DNA of 64,000 nt from Phoma sp. XZ068 (taxonomy: Eukaryota; Ascomycota; Dothideomycetes; Pleosporales; Didymellaceae). A program made the translations under genes and the position numbers. The notes under the pieces are model-generated. The model did no database searches. It was not told the DNA's origin and saw only the letters and a program-made list of their open reading frames with translations. The stretch covers positions 372,001-436,000 of the forward strand of contig RBKR01000019.1 in assembly GCA_004835665.1 (NCBI GenBank), in the 5' to 3' direction. Shown in pieces: positions 24,113 through 33,604 of this stretch (positions are counted from its first letter, which is position 1; each line of letters starts with the position of its first letter).

Positions 24113-26254
24113 ATGGCGAAGAAGCCTACAGCTTCCATGATGTCCCACTATTGCGGTCTCTGCCAAGAGTCTTTTAACAGCAGGAAGGCGCTTAACAAGC
24201 ACTTGCAAAATCATCCAGACAGTGAGCCAGCGTCTGTCAAGTGCCCGGTTTGTCTGTTTCGCTTTGAAGACTCGCTACTGCTCGAGCAGCATCAGATTCT
24301 CTGCGGTCACTTGCAAGCCGCTCAATTCAAATGTAACAGATGCCCAGAGACTTTCATTACCCAGGCAAGCTACAACCGTCACCGTGAACTCGGGCAACCT
24401 TGTTGTGACGCGAACCACGCCAATGACTGGAAACTGCGCTCTCGTCCAGGTTACGTCGATGTTGACAAGCCAAAGGCGGTCACTAGGGAGTTCTCGGAGC
24501 TGGCCTACGGCAGTAACTCTTCAGGTACTCCAAGCGACATGAGTGCCAACGATGTTTACTGTCCGGACTGCAAGAAGCGGTTTCCGTCTCAGTTCAGATA
24601 TGACAGCCACGTTCTAGGCTGCACTCCGCTCAACTCAAGGCTGCCTCCAAACTCGTCTTTGGAGCACCCACGGGCCCCAGGTCGAGATCAAAACGTCGCC
24701 TCCGTATCGAAAACTGCAGAGCGTCATCCATTGACCATCGAGGCACCGTCTCTGCATACGACCGGGTCGACGGCCCTCACCCACACTGCGCAGCGTACAC
24801 CCCTACAGATCGTTACTTTGAACACCCGAGCTCCAGTGTCCCGCCAGTCGAGTCTCACAAACACTATACCAGGTGGCCTGTCCTCAGTGAATGGTTCAGT
24901 CATTTCTGCGATCCGTCCAAAGCCAGCAATTACGTCGGCGCCCAACACTCCATTTACTGGCCCAGGCGCTTTCATCTGCAACATAAACGGCTGCCAGAGG
25001 AGCTACAACTCCGAGCCAGGGCTCAATATGCACCGGACAGACGCTCACAGTGTTGGCGGGAGAGGCCTTGATCTTCACGGGAAGGATTCGTGGATGCTAA
25101 GTCAGCGCGAACGCGAACGCCTCCGGGGTGAAGGTATTCGCGTCTCTACAGGTGCTGCTCGTAGTGGTAGTAGCAGCCGTGGCGGTTACCGTGGCGGCCG
25201 TTTGGCACCGGTGCCTTCAAACTTTGCACCTGTGCGAGCGCCTTACGCTGGGTCCTCGCAACCCGCACCAGCGACCCGCGGTCCTTACCACCAAACATCT
25301 TCTCATCATGTCGGCGTCAACGAATCTCCCATCCCGACAAGCCAGCACATTGGCGGAGCCCTCGAGATGGAGCAGGCGAAGTCCATTCGTGGCAAGACTT
25401 TGCGTTTACTACTTCAGACTGACGTCTTCATCCACCACGATGGCAAGGTGAGTGTCAGCGGCATTGGCTGGACGCGTATCGGGGTCGAGCGACAACCCAC
25501 AGTTGTAGGACTGTTCGACGGCATGTGCCACTTGCCTCCCAAGCTTCAGCCTTTGGACTATGTTCCACGCCCAAAGACGTTCATGGCCGACTACACTGCA
25601 CAATATCCTGTGTCGGAGTTCGAAAGTGCCCCCAACCGGAATCCCGCAAAACCTGGTCTGGGTATCATCGCCTTGGCGTGCAGTAAAATTGTTCTTAGCA
25701 ATGGATGTGAGGAAGCTGTCAAGGTTGCCGCTGTTGATGTTCTTACCTGCCGGGTGTTGATGAGCCATCTGGTGTGCACAGATCCAAACGCTCAAGTCGC
25801 GAAATGGCAGTCCTCTGTCACAGGCCTGACTAGCTTCGCAGATATGGAAGATGCTCGTCAGGCTGGTTACAAGGTGATCAAGGGCTGGGGAGCGGCGCGC
25901 TCAGCGCTGTTCAAGTTCGTAGACAAGGACACGATCATCGTTGGCCACAACCTACGCTCTGAACTGGATGCACTACGCATCATCCATGGTCGCGCCGTTG
26001 ACATAGTCAAGGTTGTTGAGAAGGCTGCACAAGGTCCGTTATCTAAGCCACAGGTTAGCTTGGATAGCTGGTGCCGGGACGTTGCGAATGTTGCGAAGCT
26101 GCATACAGACCCCGTGTTCGGACGCGACTGTGTCATGAACGCGTTCGCAATTCGTGAGATCGGACTATGGGCTATCAAGAACCGGGAGAAGTTCGAGAGG
26201 GTAGCTAGGCAGAAGACAATGGAGTACCAGTTGGTGAGCCCAGTCAGGGCTTGA
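24113..26254 (+). CDS. C2H2 zinc-finger protein with a degenerate DEDDh exonuclease-like domain
   Basis: This is a single exon of 713 residues. The N-terminal part has three closely spaced zinc-finger-like units. The first is a standard C2H2 finger from Cys14 (YCGLCQESFNSRKALNKH). A fourth C2HC-like unit lies near residue 145 and a fifth finger near 290 (FICNINGCQRSYNS). A long Ser/Arg/Gly-rich linker follows. The C-terminal 200 residues keep the frame of a REX4-type DEDDh exonuclease: a VDVLT strand, TGLT, VGHNL and a final helix. The acidic catalytic positions are altered. ALDCE becomes ALACS, the ND of motif II becomes SE, and the HxxxD of motif III becomes DCVMN. The fold is therefore probably kept for binding rather than cleavage. 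The substrate is unknown; nucleic-acid contact is an inference from the two domain types. The gene is convergent with SHB17. Confidence 0.8.
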   Translation: MAKKPTASMMSHYCGLCQESFNSRKALNKHLQNHPDSEPASVKCPVCLFRFEDSLLLEQHQILCGHLQAAQFKCNRCPETFITQASYNRHRELGQPCCDANHANDWKLRSRPGYVDVDKPKAVTREFSELAYGSNSSGTPSDMSANDVYCPDCKKRFPSQFRYDSHVLGCTPLNSRLPPNSSLEHPRAPGRDQNVASVSKTAERHPLTIEAPSLHTTGSTALTHTAQRTPLQIVTLNTRAPVSRQSSLTNTIPGGLSSVNGSVISAIRPKPAITSAPNTPFTGPGAFICNINGCQRSYNSEPGLNMHRTDAHSVGGRGLDLHGKDSWMLSQRERERLRGEGIRVSTGAARSGSSSRGGYRGGRLAPVPSNFAPVRAPYAGSSQPAPATRGPYHQTSSHHVGVNESPIPTSQHIGGALEMEQAKSIRGKTLRLLLQTDVFIHHDGKVSVSGIGWTRIGVERQPTVVGLFDGMCHLPPKLQPLDYVPRPKTFMADYTAQYPVSEFESAPNRNPAKPGLGIIALACSKIVLSNGCEEAVKVAAVDVLTCRVLMSHLVCTDPNAQVAKWQSSVTGLTSFADMEDARQAGYKVIKGWGAARSALFKFVDKDTIIVGHNLRSELDALRIIHGRAVDIVKVVEKAAQGPLSKPQVSLDSWCRDVANVAKLHTDPVFGRDCVMNAFAIREIGLWAIKNREKFERVARQKTMEYQLVSPVRA

Positions 26255-26523
26255 AAGAGAACGATGAGGTATTGGGAATACGCGATCAGGAAGGAAAGGT
26301 CTGGATCAATCTGTAACGATATGCAAGAAAGGAAAGTACTACAAGCTCAGACTCCGCAATGTAAACGATAAGTTCAAATATTCAACTGTGCATATTTGGA
26401 ATGCGTAGTGGGTGAGCTGGCAAGTCGGTGACGTCCACGGTTGTAGTTGCTGCGACATATCTTCAATCAATTCGGGTTGATTTGAAAAAGTTCAGGTTGA
26501 TGATTTACTGGTGTTCGAGAACA

Positions 26524-27348
26524 TTACCTCTTTGCCCCCTCCTTCTCAATAGCATCAACGACAAACGCACCGCCCAGCAGAATCGCAGGCTCATCAATGC
26601 TATGATGCTCATAACTCAACGTCCCTACACCACCTGCCTCCAAAATCAAACTGGGGTTATCTTCCAACTTCTTGCCGATCCACCTCGCCGCGAACGCCCT
26701 CAGAATATGCCCATGTGCAACAATAAGCACATCATTCGGCTTCCCGTCTTTGCCAAACTTGCCCTTGTGATATTTCTCCCTCAGCTCATGAATCAGCTCA
26801 TCCAGCCTCTTCGTGATGTCTTCGGGGCTCTCGCCGCCTTCGCATCCATCGCGCCAAATGTCCCAATCCTCGTTCAGCCCGCGCTCTTTGCGCAGCTGTC
26901 GGACTTCCGAGCTCTTGATGCCTTCGTAGTCGCCGTAGTCCCACTCGCGCACACTTTCGGTGATCTCGATGGAGGCGTTGGTGCGTATGTCGAGGGTGTG
27001 CGTAGGCTCTGAGGAGGACTGGGTGGGGTGGTGGTCCCAGGGGTAGCGGTCGCGGCAGCCGAGATCGAGGAGTTCGAGGGTGCGTTGGGCACGGGTGCGG
27101 GGGGATACGTAGCTGGAGAGATCAGTATCGAAGTCTGGCGATATAGGTACTTGATGATCAGAAACTCACATGTGTGCAAGGTTGCTTGGGACGATGAGCC
27201 GGTCGTCGCCTACAAGGGCTTTACCAGTCGCACGCACTCGCTTCTCACCGTTTTGTGTGAGAGGGATGTCCGATGTGCCTGTGTGCTTGCCATTGAGCGA
27301 CCATTCTGTCTCGCCGTGACGAACGATGAATACACGTGGGTCAGGCAT
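26524..27348 (-). CDS. SHB17: Sedoheptulose-1,7-bisphosphatase, histidine phosphatase family
   Basis: Exon 1 is 27348-27170 and exon 2 is 27112-26524, with the intron 27169-27113 (GTGAGT donor). The product has 255 residues, close to yeast Shb17 at about 270. Residues 8-13 give IVRHGE with the phospho-accepting His11. TSPRxRAxRT appears as VSPRTRAQRT just after the splice junction, and REWDYGDYEG follows at 115-124. The second catalytic histidine is in VAHGH at about 193. The GGxGxLSYEHHxIDEPA stretch near the C-terminus is characteristic of the SHB17 branch rather than glycolytic phosphoglycerate mutase. The enzyme removes the 1-phosphate from sedoheptulose-1,7-bisphosphate and pushes carbon from glycolysis towards ribose-5-phosphate in the cytosol. 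SUB2 lies behind it on the same strand. Confidence 0.92.
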
Positions 27349-27874
27349 GGTGGGGTTATCAGAATGGAGGGGTGAGTCGAAGCGCGGACACGAACGATGT
27401 TCTGTTGTCAGAGTCTTTAGTAACTAGGTTGGAGGATTCCAAATATATCAACAATAGTCTACATCCTGCTTGATCGAACTTGCAATGCCGAAGATTCCGC
27501 TAAATTCCCGGACGTATGACGTTGTTCTGGATAGGGAATGTGATAAACGACGCGTGCAGTGGGGCAGATCAAAGCTACCCCTGTTTATGTGTAGTCAGCA
27601 TCGGTCAGCTCCACGACAGTGCACTGACGAGAGTTACATGCATTTACAAAGCACTGCATATGGATGTTCCGGGAAAAAATGCGTGTCAATTTGCTTTTCA
27701 TTCTGACCGAGGAGCACCCCAGGCTAAAGTACAAGATCATAACAAGCCAAACCCACCTGCGCCATGCTCACAGTTTTCGTTGCGAAACGAGGCGATTCTT
27801 TCTCCCGAAAGCCATCGTCGCGTAGTGTGTGACGTTCCGCGCAGGTATTCATACACAGATCCCATAGGGCAAGC
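27349..27874. other. Intergenic region: SHB17 promoter and SUB2 3' region
   Basis: This 526-bp stretch separates two minus-strand genes. It should contain the SUB2 3' untranslated region, towards 27874, and the SHB17 promoter, towards 27349. Short frames here have no recognisable content. Confidence 0.5.
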
Positions 27875-29720
27875 TTAGTTGTCCATGTAGGTGCTGGCAT
27901 CAACACCCTTCTCGGGGAATTCGGGAAGGGAGACCTCGAAACGCTCCTCGATCGACTTCAGAACAGCCTCGTCTTCAGGGCTGCTGATGAAGGAGATACT
28001 GAGACCCTTGGTTCCGAAACGACCGGCACGACCGACACGGTGAAGGTAAGAATCAGCCTTATCGGGCATGTCGTAGTTGATGGCGACGTTAATACGCTCA
28101 ACATCGATACCACGACCGAAGATGTCAGTGGACACACAGATGCGAGTCTGGAAGTCCTTGAACTCCTTGTAGCGTTTGATACTGCATAGACATTAGCATA
28201 AGTACCTTGTACTTTAATATATAGGCACGTACCGCTCCTCCTGGCCAATACCAGAGTGAACTGCAGTACTGGGGAAGTTGCACTCGCGCAGAAGCTTGTC
28301 AAGCTCTGTGCATCGCAGAGTCGAGCGAACAAAGATGATGACTTGGTTGAACTCCAACTCGTCGAGCAGGTCGTTGAGCTTCCTGTTCTTCTCGCGTTCG
28401 TCAAGCTTCATGTAGTACTGTTGCAGACCGTGAAGTGTCAACTTCTTCTCGTCATCGACATAGATCTCAAGAGGGTTCTGCATGAACTTCTTGCAGGTCT
28501 CGCGGATCTCCTTCGCCAAAGTGGCTGAGAACATCATCACCTGCTTGTGAGCGGGTGTTGCACGGAAGATGGATTGCACATCGTTGCGCATATCTGCATA
28601 TATGTCAGGCAAGATCGTTTGTCAAGTCTTTGTTGTACTAACCAGGCTGGTCCAGCATCTTGTCGCACTCGTCAAGAACGAAATGCTTTAGGTTGGAAAG
28701 GCGGAGATGCCTGTCGCGGACGAGAGCGTTGATACGACCGGGTGTACCAACAATGATGTGAGGGTGAGTCTCCTTGTTGCTGAGAAGCTCAATATCCTTC
28801 TGGACGGGTGTTCCACCGTAGAAGACACCGACCTTAACGTCGGGCAGGAACTTGGCGAAACGGTTGTACTCGTTCCTGATCTGGTACGCCAGCTCACGAG
28901 TGTGGCACATGACCAGAATCGTGGCGACACCAGGCTCGGGCTTCTCGTCCATCTGTTGCAGGGTGGCGAGGACGAAGACGGCTGTCTTTCCGAGACCGGA
29001 CTTGGCCTGACAGAGAACATCGTTACCGAGGATGGCCTGAGGAATGGTAACTTGCTGGACTGTAGAGCACGAAGGCATGTCAGAACGGGTTTTAAAACGG
29101 TCGCGACGAAGTGTGCAAAGGGAAGCGTCCGTCCATCATGCGCAGTCGAAGTCCTCCACACGAGATAATCTAGCCACACGAAGGCCACACAACCCGTACA
29201 CCATCTCTTTCGAGCCCTCCTGGGGCACATTGTCTGCCAGAACCAGTGCTCTCGTTCCAAAACGATATACTGGCAAAAAGCCTGTAGGCTTCTTTGTGTA
29301 CAGGACCGATCTAATCGCGTCCAGATACAGCAGTCGGCTGGTGGCTCGTGTATAGTGGAAGGAGACTCGGTCCCTCACTACCTCGCTCGTGTGTAGACAA
29401 CCATGGCCGCAGAAATGATATTGCTCCGTTGCGCAAATGGACGGACGCTTTCAGGTGGAAGAAGGCTGAGGGGAATTATTAGACTAACCCTCGGAAGGAT
29501 GTTCGAAGCCACAGTCCGTGATTGCTCGCACGAGCTCGTCCTTCAGAAGGAAGTCGCGGAAACCGGTCGAGTGAATGCCGACATAGCTGCCCTTCTTGTC
29601 GCCAGCCGCATCGCCAGCGGCAAGACCACCTTTAGCAGCGGCTGCAGTGCCGTTGACAGGCGCCTCCGTTGGCTGGATCTCCTCGTCGGAGTAGTCGATG
29701 AGGTCCTCCTCGTGAGACAT
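27875..29720 (-). CDS. SUB2: DEAD-box RNA helicase SUB2/UAP56 (splicing and mRNA export)
   Basis: Four exons (29720-29489, 29059-28643, 28593-28233, 28181-27875) give 438 residues, the family's usual length. Visible motifs are AKSGLGKT (Walker A), PGR, the DECD box that separates this family from ordinary DEAD proteins, SAT, and HRVGRAGR. The acidic N-terminus MSHEEDLIDYSDEE is typical of fungal Sub2. Sub2 is an ATP-dependent RNA helicase that helps U2 snRNP join the branch site. It later works in the TREX complex to load the export adaptor on nuclear mRNA. Introns 2 and 3 are about 50 nt. Intron 1 is 429 nt and contains a long inverted repeat, described separately. The start region is divergent from the RNase P subunit gene, so the two probably share a promoter. 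Confidence 0.97.
29123..29450. repeat. Inverted repeat inside SUB2 intron 1
   Basis: AAGCGTCCGTCCAT at 29123-29136 is the exact reverse complement of ATGGACGGACGCTT at 29437-29450. Next to these arms, TGCGCA at 29139-29144 can pair with TGCGCA at 29430-29435, with 2 nt and 1 nt unpaired. Together they can form a stem of 20 base pairs that loops out about 285 nt of the intron. The arms sit about 37 nt from the donor and about 60 nt from the acceptor, just outside a CTGAC branch candidate at 29083-29079. Confidence 0.85.
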
Positions 29721-30234
29721 GATGATTAGAGATTCGGAGTAGTGGTAAGGTAAGGTTGAGGTCTAGGGTTGCGCGTGTCGCAAACAAGGCTGCCGAGCAA
29801 TAAAGTGGCAGCTGTGCGGTAGAGGAAGGTTTAAAAGCTGTAGCTGTATGAAGGAGACGATCAGCGGGCGATTTGCTGATGCACGGCGTGACGCGACGGT
29901 GAGGATGGGGTGGTAGATGGGAAAGAGAGAGACGCAGCAGTGGGACCAAAAGCTCGGCGTGACAAGCGCGCTAGCTGAGTAAGGAAGGAGCGTCCGTGCA
30001 TAGGCAAGAGTCACGGAAAGCCGTCGCATAGGGATTACTCGCAGCAATAACACTTTGGCTTTGTTCACGGAATCAAAGTCAGATAAGTTTCGTTTTCAGC
30101 TTACTCTAAGGAATAGCTGTGCGGTTCATTCACACGAAAGCGCCTCCAAAATTCCAATCCATTGTCCCACAGAAATTGCCGTCTCACAATACGGACTTCC
30201 AGATTCCGCATTTCTAAGTTCGAAGTCACGCAAC
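29721..30234. promoter_or_regulatory. Divergent promoter region of SUB2 and RPR2
   Basis: These 514 bp separate the start codons of two genes transcribed away from each other. The region must carry both leaders and core promoters. Frames seen in it have no recognisable domain. No specific binding site was identified with confidence. Confidence 0.55.
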
Positions 30235-30777
30235 ATGGCTAAAGACAAAACCCCAAAGCCGAAAGGAATCCCAAACAAGCATCTACACGCACGGACTACC
30301 TTCCTCTACCAGGCTGCTACCTACATGACCTTGCATGCTTCTCTGGACAGCAACAAGGCTAGAACGAGCGAAACGCTACCATCAGGCGCTGGGCAGATTC
30401 AGCTGTCATCACCTCTTGCCCTCCAACTTGGTTCCGACCTCCACACTGTGTCTCGAAAGGCACAGCTTCGACTTTCCATTGATCTGAAGCGTTCCATGTG
30501 CAAGAGCTGTAACGCAGTTCTGATACCTGGGCGTACTGCAACACAGATGACTGAGAATCAGAGCAAAGGCGGTCGAAAGCCATGGGCAGATGTTCTGGTC
30601 ATTAGCTGCAACCGTTGCAACAGCAAAAAAAGGATGCCGGTTGGCGCAAAGAGACAGCCAAAAAAACGAAACCGATTGGAAGCCATAGGAACTGCGATGA
30701 CCAGCGATATGGAGGGTGTCGAGTCGACAACACCTGCAGGGCACACAGCCACGGAGCAGAGTCTTAGCTCCGGCTGA
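30235..30777 (+). CDS. RPR2: RNase P protein subunit, Rpr2/Rpp21 family
   Basis: This is a single exon of 180 residues. The ATG at 30235 begins the basic start MAKDKTPKPKGIPNKH. The frame is open further upstream, but that part does not look like the family. An N-terminal helix (ARTTFLYQAATYM) is followed by two Cys pairs, CKSC at about 99-102 and CNRC at about 137-140. These form the zinc ribbon of Rpr2/Rpp21. The C-terminus is basic then Ser/Thr-rich. In the nucleus the protein is part of the ribonucleoprotein that cuts the 5' leader from precursor tRNAs. The linker between the Cys pairs is about 34 residues and the C-terminal tail is longer than in yeast. It could in principle be the RNase MRP relative Snm1, but Rpr2 fits better. 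Confidence 0.85.
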   Translation: MAKDKTPKPKGIPNKHLHARTTFLYQAATYMTLHASLDSNKARTSETLPSGAGQIQLSSPLALQLGSDLHTVSRKAQLRLSIDLKRSMCKSCNAVLIPGRTATQMTENQSKGGRKPWADVLVISCNRCNSKKRMPVGAKRQPKKRNRLEAIGTAMTSDMEGVESTTPAGHTATEQSLSSG

Positions 30778-31408
30778 CCTTTGTTTGGATACTTTGACAC
30801 GACGCTCCTGACATAGATCATCTTGTCTCACAGGATCCAAGGATCCATCGGGTGACCGTCCACATACCGCATTACGATCATCGACGTACTCCTGATCATT
30901 CAAAGATCATTGACCAGGAGTTTCGGAACCCTCGTCGACCTCAAGACCATGACTATGGCTGATCGCCATCTTACATTGTGCTCAAGAACAAAGAAACAGT
31001 TTGGCTACAAATAGACAATACTTGCGGATACTCGCTAAGGTGAAGGCAACTGCTCGCTAAGGCGAAGTCAATTGCTCGGTAGGGTGATGCGTTTGCTCGC
31101 GGACCCAGACCTCGGGGGTTTGGGGGACTATCGTTGTTCTAGGATGAGCAGTATTACAGCCATAGGCTATTCTTAACAATATCAATGCATATCGGGTTGC
31201 GTGCTTGATTGACTGAGCAGGATGTGTGATGGACCACGTTGTAGTGTGGGGTTGAACCAACGCTTGCAGGGATGACGCGCTCGGTGGCCCAGACCAGGGG
31301 TTCGGTCGATACACCCGCGCCGAAGTGTTCCACCATTGCCATCGACGTAGCCTGCAACGCCTTGGACTGCCTGCTGCACTGCCAACATCGCCATTGCGAC
31401 CCAGCAGC
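30778..31408. other. Intergenic region with a short tandem repeat
   Basis: This separates RPR2 and SGF11, both on the plus strand. It contains the short tandem repeat at 31031-31095. The remainder should hold the RPR2 3' end and the SGF11 promoter. Minus-strand frames here are shadows. Confidence 0.5.
31031..31095 (+). repeat. Imperfect tandem repeat, about 22 bp by three copies
   Basis: Copies begin at 31031, 31053 and 31075. Each starts CTCG(C/G)TA and continues with a GGxGAAGxCAAxTG-like pattern. The first two copies differ at only three positions; the third is more diverged. A fourth partial unit begins CTCGC at 31096. Confidence 0.75.
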
Positions 31409-32655
31409 ATGTCTGAGGACGCAGCCGGAGAGTCTGCGTCGGGCTTGCCCGCCGACACACTGCCAGAGCTGGTACGCTGCGGTTCCACTCAAGCTTGGAG
31501 AGCTCATTGCTAAGCACATGCGCAACATAGATTCAAGATATCCTCGAAGACACACTTTCGAACATTGTCCTTCAGACAGCGCTATCATGTCACCGCTCCG
31601 AGAAGCTGCTTCGCATGCAGTCTGCCGCGACGCAAGCCGAGTCCATCGCCCTCGCAACCCTCGAGCCAGCCTCGCAGAAAACGGGTGCGACCAGCCAGCC
31701 TGCCATCCCCATCGCCGAAACTTCCGCCGCAAAGTATGAGAATGGCCGAGTGCTGCTCAAAGGCAATCCTCTCAAGACAACACCGGAGATTATATGCCCG
31801 CACTGCAAGCTGCCGCGTCTGATGCATCCAATCATGGGCAAGGGCATGCAGAACCCAGATCTTACCAAAGAGTACTGCATGCTCTATCCCTGGGTTCAGC
31901 GATCAGGTCACGATGTCTATGGCAACCCATTCCCCACTGACATGGCCAAGTCCAAGAAGGAGCGCGAGCTCATCAAACAGCAGCAAAAGAACGCCGATAA
32001 GGAGAGTGTCGGCACACCAGGTTCACAAGACACAGAGATGACCGGCGATACCAAGGAAATCAAGCTTAATACAGGTGGCAAACCTGCGTCGTACATTCCC
32101 TGGCATACCTGCCCGAACTGCAAGCGGTCGCTGCTCATCACGAGATTTGCCCAACATCTGGAGAAATGTTTGGGCATCTCAGGGCGTCAGTCGAGTCGCA
32201 ACGCCATGGCCAAACTCGCAGGCCAAAATGGCACAGGCTCAGGCTTCGGCAACACTCCTCTCGGCAGTCGCATGGGCACACCCAACCCAGGCTCGCAAGG
32301 CGACTCTTTAGCTCCCAAAGCCAAGGGCAAGGGTATTAGTCCTGTGAAGAAGCTTGCGCAGGGCGATGATGACGCAGATGAGCTTGGTGACGACACCCCA
32401 GAGCGCAAGAAGAAAAAGAAGAGTTCGTATATCAAGAAGGCGGATCGCGAGAAAGGTGGGAGTTCTGGGAGTCTCAAGGTCAAACTGAAGACAGGACGAC
32501 CAGAGATTGAGCGCAAGGCCAGCGAAACGAGCGAGCGAAGTGAGGGCAAACGGGAAAGGGATGGCGACGATGGTGACGAGCCGCGCAAAAAGAAGATCAA
32601 GCTCAGTATGGGAGGAAAAGAGAGGGCGAGTGCAAGCGTGGAACCTACGGATTGA
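31409..32655 (+). CDS. SGF11: SAGA deubiquitinase-module subunit Sgf11-like
   Basis: Exon 1 is 31409-31471 and exon 2 is 31531-32655, with the intron 31472-31530 (GTACGC donor, CATAG acceptor). The product has 395 residues. The start of exon 2 gives a helix beginning IQDILEDTLSNIVLQ, which lines up with the helix by which yeast Sgf11 joins the Ubp8-Sus1 module. A Cys-rich patch (ICPHCKLPRLMHP) follows. Then comes the Sgf11-type zinc finger near residue 180, CPNCKRSLLITRFAQHLEKC, whose yeast counterpart docks on the nucleosome acidic patch. The remainder is basic and Lys-rich with several KKKK runs. The role is transfer of the SAGA deubiquitinase to histone H2B during transcription. Yeast Sgf11 has only 99 residues; the long C-terminal extension is common in filamentous fungi. 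Confidence 0.85.
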
Positions 32656-33063
32656 AGGGCGCTAGGGTGTACAATACTTGGGAGGACGGCATCAACAGGC
32701 GTTTTGGCATTTCAAGGGTGGGGATACCATAACCGGACAGGCGGTCGACAATGACCAGGGGCGTTTCTATCTTTCTAATTATTCAAGGTGGCTTTGCACC
32801 TTTAACGCGCGATCTAAGGTAATGACAGGATGCATCAAGACTGTGAACCCCATTTGATCTACACATCGAGGTGAATAGCTGCATCTAGGGATCATGAGCT
32901 CTTGTGGATTTCAACACCGAAGGATTGTTACAGTAGCAAAATAATGGATTCTTAATCGCTTTGGGACGTTCGGTAGAGATGGCTGTGCATTGAGATCGCC
33001 GTGGATGCAAAACGAAAACTCATTTGCGATCCGTGTCGACCGACCACCACGAGCGCAAAAAGA
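32656..33063. other. Intergenic region between SGF11 and the tRNA gene
   Basis: Nothing was recognised apart from the expected 3' untranslated region of SGF11. Confidence 0.5.
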
Positions 33064-33148
33064 TGATTCGACCCAGACTTGAACTGGAGACCTTCAGTGA
33101 TCCAACGGAATGTTAGACTGACGTGATAACCAACTACACCATCGAACC
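33064..33148 (-). tRNA. tRNA-Val (AAC) with an 11-nt intron
   Basis: The minus strand folds into a full cloverleaf. The acceptor stem GGTTCGA pairs with TCGAATC (one G-T pair), with discriminator A at 33064. The D arm lies around GTGT...CAC. The anticodon stem is TCAGT/ACTGA and the T arm is TCCAG-TTCAAGT-CTGGG. The anticodon loop reads CT-AAC-A, then an 11-nt insertion TTCCGTTGGAT immediately 3' of position 37, the standard place for nuclear tRNA introns, then C. Anticodon AAC reads valine codons GTT/GTC after inosine modification. The mature length without intron is 74 nt. Confidence 0.93.
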
Positions 33149-33332
33149 TTGTTGTTGTGATTGTTTGGTAACTTGAAAAATTTATAATCTGCATTCGTGT
33201 AGCCCTTGCATATTAGGGTTGACGTGTGCACCTACTCGCTTCCGTTTTCAAACCCAAAATGTTCACCACGGTCGTGGATGTTAGACAAATCAACAACTGA
33301 ATCACGCTACGGAAGAACAGGAATTCGCTGTG

Positions 33333-33388
33333 ATGTTAGTCCAGCATTCCGTTGGATCACTGAAAGTTTCCAGTTCAAGTCTGGGTCT
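33333..33388 (+). pseudogene. Damaged partial copy of the tRNA-Val gene
   Basis: On the plus strand, about 185 bp from the intact gene and in inverted orientation, lies a copy. It covers the anticodon arm, the 11-nt intron and the T arm. The stretch from the intron to the anticodon stem is unchanged. Differences in the T-arm side and the 5' side of the anticodon stem are mostly C to T or G to A. The anticodon loop is altered (the universal U33 is lost and AAC became AGC). The acceptor stem and D arm are gone. It cannot make a working tRNA. Confidence 0.8.
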
Positions 33389-33604
33389 ACAAAGAGTCAT
33401 GATTACTTCCTCGCTTCGCTACGTCGCACCTCGTCGATTTCGTTTGCCCACACCTTTGCACAGTGGTATGAGCTACAGTTCGTAGCCGGCTGCTGAGGTC
33501 AGAGAACGTTGCTATCTGTTTCGTATGACATGCACTGCCACACTCCAAATTGTAATATACTTTGACTAAGGCTTGACGCATCTTTGACATATCTTTTCTC
33601 CGCA

